Positions 20,404 to 31,108 of a stretch of 64,000 bases of DNA are shown here, piece by piece; the stretch's first letter is position 1, and every line of letters starts with the position of its first letter. Below the pieces are notes generated by a model that was not told where the DNA came from, did not search any database, and saw only the letters and a program-made list of their open reading frames with translations. This DNA comes from [Limnothrix rosea] IAM M-220 (GTDB taxonomy: Bacteria; Cyanobacteriota; Cyanobacteriia; Cyanobacteriales; MRBY01): NCBI RefSeq assembly GCF_001904615.1, contig NZ_MRBY01000002.1:62001-126000 (forward strand), written 5' to 3'. A program made the position numbers and the translations under genes.

Positions 20404-20418
20404 TTAGTTAATAACTAA
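20404..20418. promoter_or_regulatory. Short palindrome upstream of ftsH
   Basis: TTAGTTAATAACTAA is a perfect 15-bp inverted repeat with a 3-nt centre, about 80 bp before the ftsH start. It could be an operator. No regulator is identified. Confidence 0.3.
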
Positions 20419-20495
20419 CCTGAATGACAGGATAAGACTCTCTTTTAAGAAACACACCATATTGCTTATCCTCAGATGCTAGGAGGCTCCCAGTA

Positions 20496-22358
20496 GTGAA
20501 TAAAAACAATAAAAAATGGCGCAGTGCAGGGCTTTATGCCCTTTTGGCGATCGTTGTGATCTCCTTAGCCGTGTCCTTCTTTGATCAGCAACCCCAGAGC
20601 CGTGAAACATGGCGCTATAGCGAATTTCTACAACAAGTTCAAAGCGGCAACATCGAAAGCGTCAAAATTAGTTCGGATCGCTCCCAAGCATTCGTCCCCG
20701 CCCAAGATGGCACACCTATTCTGGTTAACCTTCCCCCCGGAGATACAGAGCTTATCGATATCCTCAGCGACAACAACGTTGATATCGCCGTTCTGCCCCA
20801 GAGTGATGACAATTGGGTTTTCCGTGCCCTTAGCACCTTAATTTTCCCCATCTTGCTACTCGTCGGCTTATTTTTCTTGCTCCGCCGTGCCCAGAGTGGC
20901 CCCGGTTCCCAAGCCATGAACTTTGGTAAATCTAAAGCTCGCGTCCAGATGGAACCCCAAACCCAAGTTACATTTGGCGATGTTGCCGGTATCGAGCAAG
21001 CCAAGCTTGAGTTGACTGAAGTTGTTGACTTCTTGAAAAATGCTGATCGCTTTACCGCTATTGGCGCGAAAATTCCTAAGGGAGTCCTCCTCGTTGGCCC
21101 TCCCGGAACTGGTAAAACCCTCCTTGCAAAGGCTGTAGCTGGTGAAGCCGGTGTACCTTTCTTCTCCATCTCTGGTTCTGAATTCGTTGAAATGTTTGTG
21201 GGTGTTGGTGCATCCCGCGTCCGTGACTTATTTGAACAAGCAAAACAAAACGCACCTTGTATCGTCTTTATCGATGAAATTGATGCAGTTGGTCGCTCCC
21301 GTGGCGCAGGCCTTGGTGGCGGTAACGACGAACGTGAACAAACCTTGAACCAACTTCTCACTGAGATGGATGGCTTCGAAGGCAATACAGGTATCATCAT
21401 CATCGCGGCAACTAACCGTCCTGATGTGCTAGATGCAGCCCTCATGCGTCCTGGTCGTTTCGACCGCCAAGTCGTCGTTGACCGTCCTGATTATTCTGGT
21501 CGCCTCGAAATCCTGAATGTTCACGCCCGTGGCAAGACCCTTTCTAAGGATGTTGACCTTGAGAAAATCGGTCGTCGTACTCCCGGTTTTACTGGCGCAG
21601 ATTTATCTAATCTTCTCAATGAAGCTGCGATTCTCGCTGCACGCCGCAATTTGACTGAAATTTCGATGGACGAAATCAACGATGCGATTGATCGCGTTAT
21701 GGCGGGTCCTGAGAAGAAAAATCGTGTGATGAGTGAAAAACGCAAGACCCTTGTGGCTTACCACGAAGCCGGTCATGCCCTTGTTGGTGCTCTAATGCCT
21801 GACTATGACCCCGTACAAAAAATTAGCATTATTCCCCGCGGTCGTGCTGGTGGTCTAACTTGGTTTACACCTAGTGAAGATCGCATGGACTCTGGTTTGT
21901 ACTCCCGCTCCTATCTCCAAAACCAAATGGCTGTTGCCCTTGGTGGTCGGATTGCTGAGGAAATTATTTTCGGCGCTGAAGAGGTGACAACTGGTGCATC
22001 CAATGACCTTCAGCAGGTTGCTAATGTCGCCCGTCAGATGATTACTCGCTTCGGTATGAGCGATCGCCTTGGTCCTGTAGCACTTGGCCGCCAAAACGGT
22101 AACGTGTTCATGGGTCGCGATATTGCCTCTGACCGTGACTTCTCCGATGAAACAGCATCAGTAATTGATGAAGAAGTACGTGGCCTTGTTGAAGAAGCGT
22201 ACATTCGTGCGAAAGATGTTCTCGTGAGTAATCGTCCAGTTCTCGATAAATTAGCAGACATGCTTGTTGAGAAAGAGACAGTCGATTCCGAAGAACTTCA
22301 AAACCTCCTCATGGAAAGTGATGTGAAAATGGCAGCTTTCTCAAACGCTTCGGCGTAA
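20496..22358 (+). CDS. ftsH: ATP-dependent zinc metalloprotease FtsH
   Basis: Membrane-bound AAA+ protease of 620 residues that removes damaged membrane proteins, in cyanobacteria notably photosystem II D1. The start is GTG at 20496, eight bases after a strong AGGAGG. Two transmembrane segments (about 12-29 and 108-128) flank a short lumenal domain. The AAA domain has Walker A GPPGTGKT at 201-208 and Walker B IVFIDEID, plus the SRH arginines. The protease site is HEAGH at 423-427. All catalytic residues are intact. A strong terminator follows. Which of the several cyanobacterial FtsH paralogues this is cannot be settled by eye. Confidence 0.96.
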   Translation: MNKNNKKWRSAGLYALLAIVVISLAVSFFDQQPQSRETWRYSEFLQQVQSGNIESVKISSDRSQAFVPAQDGTPILVNLPPGDTELIDILSDNNVDIAVLPQSDDNWVFRALSTLIFPILLLVGLFFLLRRAQSGPGSQAMNFGKSKARVQMEPQTQVTFGDVAGIEQAKLELTEVVDFLKNADRFTAIGAKIPKGVLLVGPPGTGKTLLAKAVAGEAGVPFFSISGSEFVEMFVGVGASRVRDLFEQAKQNAPCIVFIDEIDAVGRSRGAGLGGGNDEREQTLNQLLTEMDGFEGNTGIIIIAATNRPDVLDAALMRPGRFDRQVVVDRPDYSGRLEILNVHARGKTLSKDVDLEKIGRRTPGFTGADLSNLLNEAAILAARRNLTEISMDEINDAIDRVMAGPEKKNRVMSEKRKTLVAYHEAGHALVGALMPDYDPVQKISIIPRGRAGGLTWFTPSEDRMDSGLYSRSYLQNQMAVALGGRIAEEIIFGAEEVTTGASNDLQQVANVARQMITRFGMSDRLGPVALGRQNGNVFMGRDIASDRDFSDETASVIDEEVRGLVEEAYIRAKDVLVSNRPVLDKLADMLVEKETVDSEELQNLLMESDVKMAAFSNASA

Positions 22359-22828
22359 AACAAATATTCACTGGCGCTTTTTTGCTCTCGAATATTTTTA
22401 AATAATTAAAAGAGCGACTTTCAATTAATTTTGAGGGTCGCTTTTTTGCTCACAATAGTTTTATAGTAGTTTCGACTAAGATATAGAATTCTTTTTTTCG
22501 CTAGGGTCTAAGGGGAAATGAGCATGAGTGGCGTAGCTTTCTAAATCCCCTTCTTCATATGAAGAACTTTCCCAAGGAAGGAGAGGAGAGAGCCTCTAGA
22601 GCTTATTCGGAATGGCGATATAGTCGTGGTCGGCAGGATTAGTAAGGAGCTTAGTATGTTAAATCCATAGAGCAAGGCTTTAAAGACTGTTAGATGCCTT
22701 AACTTTGATAGCTTTGAGTATGGTTGTGCAGGATTAGTAAAGTTTGTATTTCACAACAAAACTGAGCTCAATTGCTACCGAGCAGCTTGGTCTCATGAAT
22801 TGTTCAAAAATTGTTCAAATTAAATTGT
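22359..22828. other. Intergenic region between ftsH and der
   Basis: Convergent gap of 470 bp. It contains the ftsH terminator, then AT-rich non-coding sequence in which GCAGGATTAGTAA occurs twice (about 22636 and 22728), perhaps part of a decayed repeat. No gene is supported. Confidence 0.5.
22412..22447 (+). terminator. Rho-independent terminator after ftsH
   Basis: AGCGAC pairs with GTCGCT, extended by TTCAA/TTGAG around an AT loop, and is followed by six T. Confidence 0.85.
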
Positions 22829-24190
22829 TTAAACTTTTGTCGCTCGGTTACTGGAACCGCGTTCAATTTCTCGAACTTTTTTGCCACGCCATACGAGTCG
22901 AATCGGTGTACCGGGAAATGCTAGATCTTTTCTAAATTGTTTTTCGATATAACGGCGATAGTTATCGTTAAAGCGCTTTGGATCATTCACAAATAGTGAA
23001 ATTGTTGGTGGTTGGTTGCGGACCTGCGTGCCGTAGTAAATTTTGCCCTGACGGCCTTGGCGATTTGTTGGTGGGGAGTGCCAAGTAACGGCCTCTTGAA
23101 TGACTTCGTTGATTACGGAAGTACTAACGCGACGGCGGTGGGATTCTGCGGCTTGGTCTACTAAATCTAAAATTTTATTGACCCGCTGGCCTGTCTGGGC
23201 ACTGATAAATAGTATGTCGGCCCATTCCATAAAGAAGAGACGGGCTTGCAATTCTTTTTTGTATTCGTTGATGGTGTAGGTGTCTTTTTCGATAGCGTCC
23301 CATTTATTGGCGATTACAACTACGGCGCGGCCTTCGTCGATAATGCGGCCTGCTAATTTTAGGTCTTGTTCTGTAGCGCCATCTAGGACATCGACAACGA
23401 ATAATACGACATCTGAACGACGAATGGCTTTAAAGGCGCGGTTAATACTAAAAAACTCTGCGCCGTAGTCAACGTTCTTTTTGCGACGGATACCGGCAGT
23501 ATCAATGAGGCGGTATTGTTGACCATTACGTTCGACGAGGGTGTCGATGGCATCGCGGGTTGTGCCTGAGATCGGGCTAACGATCGCCCGCTGTTCTCCG
23601 GTTAGGGCATTCAATAGGCTTGATTTGCCGACATTGGGACGGCCAATAATGGCAACGTTAATGGTTGTGTCTTCTGTTAAATTATCGATGGCTGGAATAT
23701 GCTCGATCACTTGGTCAAGCATGTCGCCAGTGCCGCTACCGTGAATGGCTGAGATGGGAAAGGGTTCGCCCATACCTAATTCCCAAAATTCTGCGGCTTG
23801 AACATAGCCTTGGTCGATGGATTCGCATTTATTTACTGCGACAACGATGGGTACGGTTTGTTTGCGCAACCATTCTGCGATTTCGATGTCTGCGGCGCTA
23901 AGGCCATTTTTTCCGTCAACGACAAAAATACCAACGGCTGCTTCATTCAGGGCGATCGCCGCCTGTTCGCGAATCAGGGGGAGAAATGCCTCTTCGTCAT
24001 CAAAGACAATTCCACCAGTGTCTACAATTTGAAAATTACGATCTTGCCAAAAACCCGGACGATAGGTGCGATCACGGGTAATACCGGGTTGGTCATGGAC
24101 AATGGCTTGCTGATCACCAGCAATTCGGTTTACAAGGGTCGATTTACCCACATTGGGACGACCAATTACGGCGATAATAGGGAGCTTCAT
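22829..24190 (-). CDS. der: Ribosome-biogenesis GTPase Der (EngA)
   Basis: Double GTPase of 453 residues needed for 50S subunit assembly. Two G domains each carry the P-loop GRPNVGKS (near residues 10 and 185), DTGGI/DTAGI switch motifs and NKCE/NKWD specificity motifs. They are followed by the KH-like C-terminal domain. The length is normal for Der. It converges on ftsH and diverges from the Nudix gene. Confidence 0.96.
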   Translation of the reverse strand: MKLPIIAVIGRPNVGKSTLVNRIAGDQQAIVHDQPGITRDRTYRPGFWQDRNFQIVDTGGIVFDDEEAFLPLIREQAAIALNEAAVGIFVVDGKNGLSAADIEIAEWLRKQTVPIVVAVNKCESIDQGYVQAAEFWELGMGEPFPISAIHGSGTGDMLDQVIEHIPAIDNLTEDTTINVAIIGRPNVGKSSLLNALTGEQRAIVSPISGTTRDAIDTLVERNGQQYRLIDTAGIRRKKNVDYGAEFFSINRAFKAIRRSDVVLFVVDVLDGATEQDLKLAGRIIDEGRAVVVIANKWDAIEKDTYTINEYKKELQARLFFMEWADILFISAQTGQRVNKILDLVDQAAESHRRRVSTSVINEVIQEAVTWHSPPTNRQGRQGKIYYGTQVRNQPPTISLFVNDPKRFNDNYRRYIEKQFRKDLAFPGTPIRLVWRGKKVREIERGSSNRATKV

Positions 24191-24415
24191 AGGATTTCGG
24201 CGGCAGTTAACGGAAAAGACTGGATATTTTGGCTCTAAACTTGATGCTGGCTCAATTTGTGGCGATTTTTGCTATGATAATAGTACGTAAGATCTATTTT
24301 GCGTTTTGCCAGTACTTAAACTTAAAAATTTTTAGAATATCCAATACTACAGGATTTTTGAGGCGATCGCCATCATCCGGTATTATCTTCTCAGTTTTAA
24401 GGAACCAAATTACCT

Positions 24416-24964
24416 ATGTCGGCTGATTATGCATTGCCCCAGTTGCTAAAGCCCATTGCCAAATGTTTTGGGTCGAAATTCAGTTACGAAGTGAACCGTA
24501 TGCGGTTACCAAATGGTACTGTCGGTGAATATGGTTGTGTGCGGCATCCCGGTGGTGCTTTGGTCGTACCAGTGACGGAAGATGGCAAGTTAGTCCTTGT
24601 GAAGCAATATCGATTTGCTATGCAAGGGCGAATTTTTGAGTTTCCTGCGGGAACGATTGAAGACGGTGAAAAGTCCTTGGATACCGTCAAGCATGAACTA
24701 CCAGAAGAGGCGGGTTATGACGCTGCAAACTGGCAATTTTTGGGTAAGTTTCCGATTTGTCCGGGTTATTCTGATGAGTGGATTTTTTCTTATCTGGCGA
24801 CGGGTTTAACGAAACTGGATAATCCTCCAGCCCAGGATGAAGATGAGGATATTGAGGTTGTTTTGTGGACACCTGATGAATTTGAAGAGGCTGTTAAACG
24901 TGGCGATCGCATTGATGCGAAAACAATTGCAAGTTTCTATTTGGCGAAGCCATTTTTAGTTTAG
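24416..24964 (+). CDS. Nudix hydrolase, ADP-ribose pyrophosphatase-like
   Basis: Protein of 182 residues from an ATG preceded by AAGGAA. It has the fold of NudF-type ADP-sugar pyrophosphatases: YRFAMQGRIFEFPAGTIEDGE leads into the Nudix box, then a P-G-Y-S-DE motif and C-terminal acidic residues. The box reads G-x5-E-x7-HELPEEAGY, so the first Arg of the usual REUXEE helix is His, while the metal-binding glutamates are kept. It likely cleaves nucleoside diphosphate derivatives; the substrate is unknown. Single-gene unit divergent from der. Confidence 0.82.
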   Translation: MSADYALPQLLKPIAKCFGSKFSYEVNRMRLPNGTVGEYGCVRHPGGALVVPVTEDGKLVLVKQYRFAMQGRIFEFPAGTIEDGEKSLDTVKHELPEEAGYDAANWQFLGKFPICPGYSDEWIFSYLATGLTKLDNPPAQDEDEDIEVVLWTPDEFEEAVKRGDRIDAKTIASFYLAKPFLV

Positions 24965-25258
24965 AAATTAAGTCAAAGAAAGGGGCAATAACTTTAGACA
25001 ATCATTGTTTAAATTTATTGCCTTAAATGCAGTTCTTTTATCGGGCTAAAAAAGCAGTTTGTACGATGCTAAATGGCTTTCTGCGGCAAGGGATTGGCTT
25101 AGATTTTAATACTTTCCCAATGGGCGATCGCCCGTTTATTTTGACAAAAAAAGAGACCCATCTAAAACTTTAGACCAGTCCCATAATATTGCACAAAGAG
25201 AAATCAAACTTGAAAGCGACGATCAGTTACTCACATCACCGCCAATACATACCCAGTC

Positions 25259-25492
25259 TTACAATTTATCTACCGAAATCGGTTTAAGTGGAAAGTAGAA
25301 ACGGTAGCGCACTAAAACGAAAAGACACAGCAGGTGTAAACCCCAATGGGTGGCAGCAAAACCCCAAATAATGCAAACAGCGGCCATTGATGCAGCGAGA
25401 ACTTTTGTCACCTCGTGTTCAGAAGCTTGGTACAAATAAATACTCACAAAGGCGATCGCCCAAAGTAATGGAGCTAGAAAAAAACTCATCAT
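25259..25492 (-). CDS. Small two-helix membrane protein
   Basis: Protein of 77 residues (first or second Met possible). It has two hydrophobic helices, about residues 5-22 and 30-63 with a break, and a basic C-terminal tail. No family recognised. The third-position bias is like its neighbours and a HIP1 site lies inside it, so it is plausibly real, but support is limited to composition and topology. Confidence 0.5.
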   Translation of the reverse strand: MMSFFLAPLLWAIAFVSIYLYQASEHEVTKVLAASMAAVCIIWGFAATHWGLHLLCLFVLVRYRFYFPLKPISVDKL

Positions 25493-25687
25493 ATTGGCGA
25501 CCTCGCATCTTAGGAAAACTGCAAGTCAACTTTGAGGAAAACTGTTATTGTTCAGCTTTACTTCTCATTTACATTAGCATTATTTATTTATTGTTTTGGA
25601 GAGGTCATGTATTTTCGAAAAAAGTTTTAAAAAAAGTACATAGTCCATGGGTATGGCGGCGTAAATTTGCCCTAAACCCCTTGGGGA

Positions 25688-27157
25688 TCACGATAAAAGG
25701 GCAATATTTTCCTTGGATTCAATAAATTCTGTTATCCATTGTTTGAGGTGATGGGTTGCTCGACAATCGTCTTCGTTATAACGAATAATGGCATCTAAAA
25801 GTTGGCGATCGCCCGTTTCAAGCCATGTATCATACCAGCACACCGTTTGATCCCCACTCACACCCACTTCATACCAGTGATAACCTAAAGCATTGGCAAG
25901 GGATTTGAGGGAATAACTTTCAACGGGAAAAATCAGATATTTTGTCACCCATTGATGAACATCCATTAGCCGACCAACGATCCCCTGCAATTCATTGATG
26001 GGCGTTCCATATTTTTTGCCGAGACGATTTAAAGTATCCCGCTCATAGGGCGAAAAATGAAAGATTGGCGCTTGGGGAAACTGTTGTACAAAAGCGACAA
26101 ACTCATGCCAAATCTTTTCTTCTTCTTCTAGGGTCTCTGCCACGAAAGCATAGAACTTTTCCACTTGATTGCGATGGTCAATAAAATAAACACCGAGTAA
26201 ATAGTCCACATTGCGATCCGGCTCAGCTTCGATATCAAAAAATAGTTCTACGTCACCTTTCGGCATTAATTGTATTTTATTAGGACGATTAACTCGCCAG
26301 ACGACTTCCTTGTAAACGATCGCCTTTGCCTGCTGTTGTAATTGCATTGCAACATCGGGTCCGAGGTGTTGCCCGAGATGTTTGGGAGGCGTATTTGCCA
26401 AGGTTTCAATGCTATGGATGCCCATTTCTTGAAGAGATTCGTAGCGATTGGGGGTAACGCCGGGAACGAGGGATAAATGCTGATCTGCTTGGGCGATCCC
26501 GTAACAATGGTTGTACCAAGAACAGAGATGACAGCGTTGTCGAGAAATAAAAACTTCTGGTTCGGTCGGGTTGCTTAGCACTCGCACACAGTCAGTGATG
26601 GTCTCCCGGAGTTTTTCGGACCATAGCTCCATATCAACTTTGTGGGGGCGACGGGAGCGCAAAATTAACTGGGTCAGTCGCGGCGATCGCCCTTGAATAT
26701 GTTCCAACAGAAAGCTATGGAGCATCGATATCAGCTTATATTCGGGCTTCGGTTTTTGCCCCAGTTTGACGCTGACAGAACGATAGTGCCATTTTCCCCA
26801 GCGGGATTCTCCGGCCTGCCGTAGCAATACCGTGGGTTTGCCCACGAGGGTCAACTGCTCAATCTTTGTCCCCTCCCACTGGTCAAAGCGATGTAATAGT
26901 ACACCTTTATAAATGCACTCAACCCCTTGAGCCATCAGCTCTTCCGTTTCCTTCGCCCGCGTTTCCCAATCCTCTGACTGGGGTTGACGATAGGGACGTT
27001 GACCTAAATAAATATTGATGTGTAGTTGATTTTCCTTGCGCAGCTTCATTAAAAAATCTTTCTCAGAGGATTTTTCGCGGCGATCACCAAACAGATTCAG
27101 AAAAGCGCGTCGCTCACACCGCTTAAAATTCAACAACAAATCATCGGTCAATAACAT
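25688..27157 (-). CDS. TM0106-family RecB-like putative nuclease
   Basis: Protein of 489 residues matching the RecB-like TM0106 family. N-terminal cysteine FKRCERR and the later CHLCSWYNHC form a likely Fe-S or Zn site. A helix-hairpin-helix-like stretch follows (LVPGVTPNRYESLQEMGI). The C-terminal half is an RNase H-like domain, starting at VELFFDIEAEPD with acidic residues and ending with YNEDDCRATHHL. It probably processes nucleic acids; the pathway is unknown. It stands alone, with no CRISPR-cas genes beside it. Confidence 0.82.
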   Translation of the reverse strand: MLLTDDLLLNFKRCERRAFLNLFGDRREKSSEKDFLMKLRKENQLHINIYLGQRPYRQPQSEDWETRAKETEELMAQGVECIYKGVLLHRFDQWEGTKIEQLTLVGKPTVLLRQAGESRWGKWHYRSVSVKLGQKPKPEYKLISMLHSFLLEHIQGRSPRLTQLILRSRRPHKVDMELWSEKLRETITDCVRVLSNPTEPEVFISRQRCHLCSWYNHCYGIAQADQHLSLVPGVTPNRYESLQEMGIHSIETLANTPPKHLGQHLGPDVAMQLQQQAKAIVYKEVVWRVNRPNKIQLMPKGDVELFFDIEAEPDRNVDYLLGVYFIDHRNQVEKFYAFVAETLEEEEKIWHEFVAFVQQFPQAPIFHFSPYERDTLNRLGKKYGTPINELQGIVGRLMDVHQWVTKYLIFPVESYSLKSLANALGYHWYEVGVSGDQTVCWYDTWLETGDRQLLDAIIRYNEDDCRATHHLKQWITEFIESKENIALLS

Positions 27158-27362
27158 GCAGCTTTAATCATAAAAAGTCTTCCTTGGAAAATAACACATT
27201 CAAATGAGCCACGAAAAATCCACTCCCCAAGCAAAAACTTAAAATGCCAAACATCATCATTCGGCGATCGCTGACCAATCCCACCACAAATCCCGCTCAA
27301 ACCATTAAATACACAAACCTAAACCATTCAGTTCAAACACAAAAAAAACAAAAAAAGAGCCA

Positions 27363-27641
27363 TTACAAAGACTCATCAAAACGACTTTTAAAACTCCCTT
27401 TCTTATACCAATATTGCTTCAATTCATGGTGAGGAGTATGCAAACTCGCCTTTGCCTGATAAAGCAAAATACGCCGATGAGTCCCAATCCAAACACGCTT
27501 CAACGGATCCACAGAAATCAACGTCCCCCCCAAACTTTCAACACATTCTTCAAACCGCTCAATCGTTGAATAATCAAGCGTTTCAAAAACAAAAAAGTTG
27601 CCGGAACAAATCAAGTGACGACTCCGAATCCACGCTTTCAT
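27363..27641 (-). CDS. Small conserved cyanobacterial protein of unknown function
   Basis: About 92 residues from the internal Met at 27641; the frame opens from 27668. It reads MKAWIRSRHLICSGNFFVFETLDY and continues with an ordered, codon-biased sequence ending KKGSFKSRFDESL. It looks like a family of about 90-residue cyanobacterial proteins without known function, an impression from memory. Transcribed on the minus strand away from the cpe operon's 3' end. Confidence 0.6.
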   Translation of the reverse strand: MKAWIRSRHLICSGNFFVFETLDYSTIERFEECVESLGGTLISVDPLKRVWIGTHRRILLYQAKASLHTPHHELKQYWYKKGSFKSRFDESL

Positions 27642-27843
27642 TTTTTTGCTGGCGACCGGAGGTAACATCGTGACTTTAAACTACCGTAGGAAAATCTTAA
27701 AAAAGCTAACAATATATTAGTTATTGCCCAAGGCAAATAAATCTTTCTTTTGACTGTTTATCTCCCAAATTTTATTTTTCTAGTCTGTTCCATAACAAAA
27801 AACAATTATTTATATCATGACAACAATACTGACAATTTTAATA

Positions 27844-28470
27844 CTAGTAATTTTCAACAACCTCAGAAGCATAACTATCTGTCTTCTCAAACTTTAAAGG
27901 ACCAACAGCAGACCCCCAAACTTGTTCATCCGTATCAATATCCAAACCTCGATCCCAACCCGTAAAACTCGTTTCCGTGAACCGAGCATCACTGACTAAA
28001 TAAGTCTTTTTTCCACGCTTCTCAATCACACAATCCCGCCCTTCTACCCGCCCTTGAAACCCATCATGATCTGGCCGAAAAATCATCGAGCAGTGACAAC
28101 GGCGTTCAATAACATCCGGCTTAATACTGCAGAGAATATCTAAATTACGACCAGCACCAGCATAAACCAGCGCATCTTTAAGACTGTAATTTTCGATATA
28201 AACTTCATCACCATAGGGAACAAAACGATGAATACCTTGACGATAGGGTAACCACAAATCATAGTCATACACTTGCTCTGAGTAGAAGCCAATACCGTCA
28301 AAAAAGTCCCAAGGTAAAGGCCGAAAAAAGACACGAATATGGGCATAATTCTTAGGGTCAGCAAATGACTGCTTCTGATTACTAAAACCACCAGCCATCG
28401 TACGAGCCAAAGCATACATCAATGACTGCTCTGCAGCAGTAGGAATTTTTTCTTCTAGTTGATAAGCCAT
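27844..28470 (-). CDS. cpeT: CpeT/CpcT-type phycobiliprotein bilin lyase
   Basis: Lyase of 208 residues that attaches a bilin to a beta-subunit cysteine of a phycobiliprotein. Conserved CpcT/CpeT patches are ARTMAGGFSNQKQSF, YAHIRVFFRPLPWDFFDGIGFYSEQ (split here by eye), YIENYSLKDA, and the C-terminal DRGLDIDTDEQVWGS. It is the last gene of the linker/lyase operon, 42 nt after cpeS. The operon order C-D-E-S-T matches the phycoerythrin operon of Fremyella, which favours CpeT over CpcT. Confidence 0.78.
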   Translation of the reverse strand: MAYQLEEKIPTAAEQSLMYALARTMAGGFSNQKQSFADPKNYAHIRVFFRPLPWDFFDGIGFYSEQVYDYDLWLPYRQGIHRFVPYGDEVYIENYSLKDALVYAGAGRNLDILCSIKPDVIERRCHCSMIFRPDHDGFQGRVEGRDCVIEKRGKKTYLVSDARFTETSFTGWDRGLDIDTDEQVWGSAVGPLKFEKTDSYASEVVENY

Positions 28471-28512
28471 CGGTAGAGTAAGTTCGTGAATATGTTAAAT
28501 CGTTGGAAATAT

Positions 28513-29046
28513 CTAAGATGGGACTTCTGCGCGAATTTCAGAAGAAAAAGAGGCTGTTACAACACCACTACCACCACTTGTTTTAATTAGGGAAACTCGC
28601 ATTCTAAAATTGGGATTTGCAAACCAAATTCGCTCCTCTGCAGCAGCACGTTCATAGGCTGTTTCCAAAACAAAAGCTCCATCTTGATCAAAATGATATT
28701 CGCCAGCAGAACTAATGGTTTCAGCATAGCCTTGGTCACGTAATAGTTTTCCCTTTTTGACATCATTAGCATCGGGAACAGGTACTAAAATAGTTGTCCC
28801 CGAAAACGTTTCATCATCATCCCAATCAGATTCCCCCTCCCAACTCATGCGGAAGGGTGTCGCTGCCACTGTGGGGTCAACATTGTAGGTTTTACAAAGT
28901 GCAATTACTTCAGAATCATCTTTAGTCAAAGGTTCAATCTTAATGGTCGAAGTGACCTGTTCAAAATGTCCAAAAGCGAGATGATGGGCACTACGTTGCG
29001 ATCGCCATTGACCTAGGGAAGCACTAATAAATTTTTCTATATCCAT
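28513..29046 (-). CDS. cpeS: CpeS-type phycobiliprotein lyase
   Basis: Lipocalin-like lyase of 177 residues of the CpcS/CpeS/CpcU family, which ligates bilin to the Cys82-equivalent site of phycobiliproteins. Typical features: start MDIEKFISASLGQWRSQRS, a TTILVPVPDA strand, AAAEERIWFANPNFRMRVSL and the final FSSEIR. The length fits CpeS. It starts about 250 nt after cpeE, beyond a terminator-like hairpin, and 42 nt before cpeT. CpcS or CpcU cannot be excluded. Confidence 0.78.
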   Translation of the reverse strand: MDIEKFISASLGQWRSQRSAHHLAFGHFEQVTSTIKIEPLTKDDSEVIALCKTYNVDPTVAATPFRMSWEGESDWDDDETFSGTTILVPVPDANDVKKGKLLRDQGYAETISSAGEYHFDQDGAFVLETAYERAAAEERIWFANPNFRMRVSLIKTSGGSGVVTASFSSEIRAEVPS

Positions 29047-29197
29047 AGAATAATCAATATTAAAAAATAATTAAAAAATATTTTATATTGGGCTCAATAG
29101 CCAAGTTTTAAAAAAGAAAAAATATAGCACTAATATTCTCTCAGTTTAAATTAGTGCTGATGCTTTTGTGGAGCAGTTATCGTAATATTTCGAAACA

Positions 29198-29229
29198 TAA
29201 AAAAGCGGACTACCTTGGTAAGCCGCTTT
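29198..29229 (-). terminator. Hairpin terminator or attenuator between cpeE and cpeS
   Basis: On the minus strand AAAGCGG pairs with CCGCTTT around a 14-nt loop and is followed by a run of T. It lies after the cpeE stop and before cpeS, so it may end or thin transcription of the linker part. Confidence 0.75.
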
Positions 29230-29297
29230 ATGTGGATCCGCAATATTTATGGGAAATAAGCACAGCCTAAATATGATTTAGAGCTGAAACAATCAAC

Positions 29298-30065
29298 CTA
29301 GGCGACCTCAGAAACGCCAAGAATTGTGCCGCCCATTTTCTGGATGCTTTGGATATTACGAGAGAGCTGCTTATAGTTGACTTCGATGAAAGTTTTGCTT
29401 TGTTTGCTCACGGGAGTTGTACCTGCCCCGGCAATATCAATGCGAAAACGCTTACTCGTTGAAGTAACAGCGCCACCGCGGGAACTGGCAACCTTGATGG
29501 ACTGGGGTAAATTGCTAGCAATGCTGGTAACGAGCTGAGCTTCACTGCTGCGATCGCTAGTTGCATAGCCACCGAGCAAGGAAACGGTTTGGTTAAAGGT
29601 ATTATTCTTAAAACCAGTTTGGGTGCTGATTGTGCGGGGATAGGGCACAACATTTTCACCAAACGCTTCGGTGTATTCACGACTATCGATGAAGGAATCG
29701 ATATCAGCGTTATAGCCTTCGGTGTTATAGATTTTGACGTGCTCAGCAATTTCAGATTGATCTTCAGGAGAACGACCTAAAAGGTGTTTGAAGTTCAACT
29801 CAGTGCTGCGATAAGCTGGGTTTCCCTCGAAGAAAAGAGATTTGTACAGCTCAGACTGGGCAACAGTGCGTACAAAATCACGCACGGTGATGTCGCCATT
29901 GCGTAATAAAGATTCTGCATTTTTAAATGCTTGTTCTGAGAGAACGTGAACATTGCCGAGGACTTGCTTGTAAACCGCACGAATTACAATTTGCAAATCA
30001 TCTTCAGAAGCATTGTCTCGTAGCTCTACGGGGGCATCTGTAAAGCCAGCAGTTAAAGTCGACAT
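29298..30065 (-). CDS. cpeE: Phycobilisome rod linker, CpeE-like
   Basis: Rod linker of 255 residues. The PBS-linker domain covers about residues 18-155 ([70 protein letters not shown]). A C-terminal CpcD-like domain (about 205-255) starts at RFRIDIAG. Size and order match CpeE of phycoerythrin rods. It lies 77 nt after the CpcL gene. A phycocyanin-rod role (CpcC-like) is the alternative. Confidence 0.75.
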   Translation of the reverse strand: MSTLTAGFTDAPVELRDNASEDDLQIVIRAVYKQVLGNVHVLSEQAFKNAESLLRNGDITVRDFVRTVAQSELYKSLFFEGNPAYRSTELNFKHLLGRSPEDQSEIAEHVKIYNTEGYNADIDSFIDSREYTEAFGENVVPYPRTISTQTGFKNNTFNQTVSLLGGYATSDRSSEAQLVTSIASNLPQSIKVASSRGGAVTSTSKRFRIDIAGAGTTPVSKQSKTFIEVNYKQLSRNIQSIQKMGGTILGVSEVA

Positions 30066-30142
30066 GGTGTCACTTCCTTTGGAATATAGTAGGTTTTAAA
30101 GTGTTTTTTATGCTGCCACTTTAGTAGGTAGCAATCGCTGTT

Positions 30143-30877
30143 TTACAAACTGATCAGTTCGAAGGCAGCAAGGGCAGTTGCCACAGTCAGTGCAATCAAT
30201 GCTGCTGCGCCGCTAAACACAATAGTTTTGCCGACTAAGGTCACCCAAGCTGGTGCCACCCAAGGGGCTTCTTCTAGAGGTTTGTTGCTAAAGTAACCCT
30301 GTGCAATGAGGCGATCGCGGTGATCGTTCCCGTAGCGGGGCATCCGCGCCGTGGGTAGGTCTCCCTGGCTTTGCTGCGGTAGAATGCGGCGTTTTTGATA
30401 GGGCACAGTATCAAGGCCGAAACTGGCAAAGTATTCGTCGCTTTCGAGGAGTTCATCGACGAAACCTTGGAAGCCCTTAGTGGCAATGACAATAGACCAA
30501 GCAATTTTCTCTTGCTCGCTGTAAACTTCCCGTCCAAGCACGCGCTGCACTGTCATCTGGACAAGACGGTAGTTATTATTGACATCGACATTACGCTGAC
30601 GGAATGTGTCAGACAGGAGTAACCCACGCACAAAATCACGGACAGTGATTTGACGGTTCTTGAGTTGAGATTCTAGTTCACGCTTACGGTTAACGGACAA
30701 CATTTGTTGTTCGTTAAAAATCTGTTGGTAAGCGGCTCTAATGACCAATTCAATCTCTAAATTCGAAGAAAGATTTTCGGCACTAAAAACCTGTAGCTGT
30801 TCGTCACCAGGCACTTCAAAGCCTTCTACCCGTTGGTTTTGGCTGCGTGGCGCGTAACTCAGTCGAGGAATAGCCAT
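30143..30877 (-). CDS. cpcL: Membrane-anchored rod linker CpcL (CpcG2 type)
   Basis: Linker of 244 residues with an N-terminal PBS-linker domain (about 25-165: MAIPRLSYAPRSQNQRVEGF is the CpcG-type start, then VIRAAYQQIFNEQQML and VRDFVRGLLLSDTFR). Instead of the usual core-binding C-terminus it ends in a hydrophobic helix (about 213-240, LVGKTIVFSGAAALIALTVA). That tail defines CpcL, which anchors rod-only phycobilisomes to the thylakoid membrane, next to photosystem I and NDH-1 in studied species. It lies between two phycoerythrin-type rod linkers, suggesting co-regulation with green-light antenna genes. Confidence 0.87.
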   Translation of the reverse strand: MAIPRLSYAPRSQNQRVEGFEVPGDEQLQVFSAENLSSNLEIELVIRAAYQQIFNEQQMLSVNRKRELESQLKNRQITVRDFVRGLLLSDTFRQRNVDVNNNYRLVQMTVQRVLGREVYSEQEKIAWSIVIATKGFQGFVDELLESDEYFASFGLDTVPYQKRRILPQQSQGDLPTARMPRYGNDHRDRLIAQGYFSNKPLEEAPWVAPAWVTLVGKTIVFSGAAALIALTVATALAAFELISL

Positions 30878-31108
30878 GATTTTAAATTAAAAAAGAAAAT
30901 AAATTAAATTAAAAAATTAAGGTTGTGACTAGAGAGAAGCCGTTGATGATCGTCTCTTTGACAAATATTTCTTTAGAAAATGTTTTCTTTAAGGAATGTC
31001 TCTGCCCTAAGGGGCGATCGCCAACGACTCAACTCACAATCAAGACCGAAGTCGTGTAGTTACAATGATTTAGTTTCGATTAAAGACAACCGAAGCCAAG
31101 CTCAGCAA

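Noticed and set aside
20639-21445. 268-residue minus-strand ORF
   Set aside because: Antisense to the highly conserved ftsH AAA domain.
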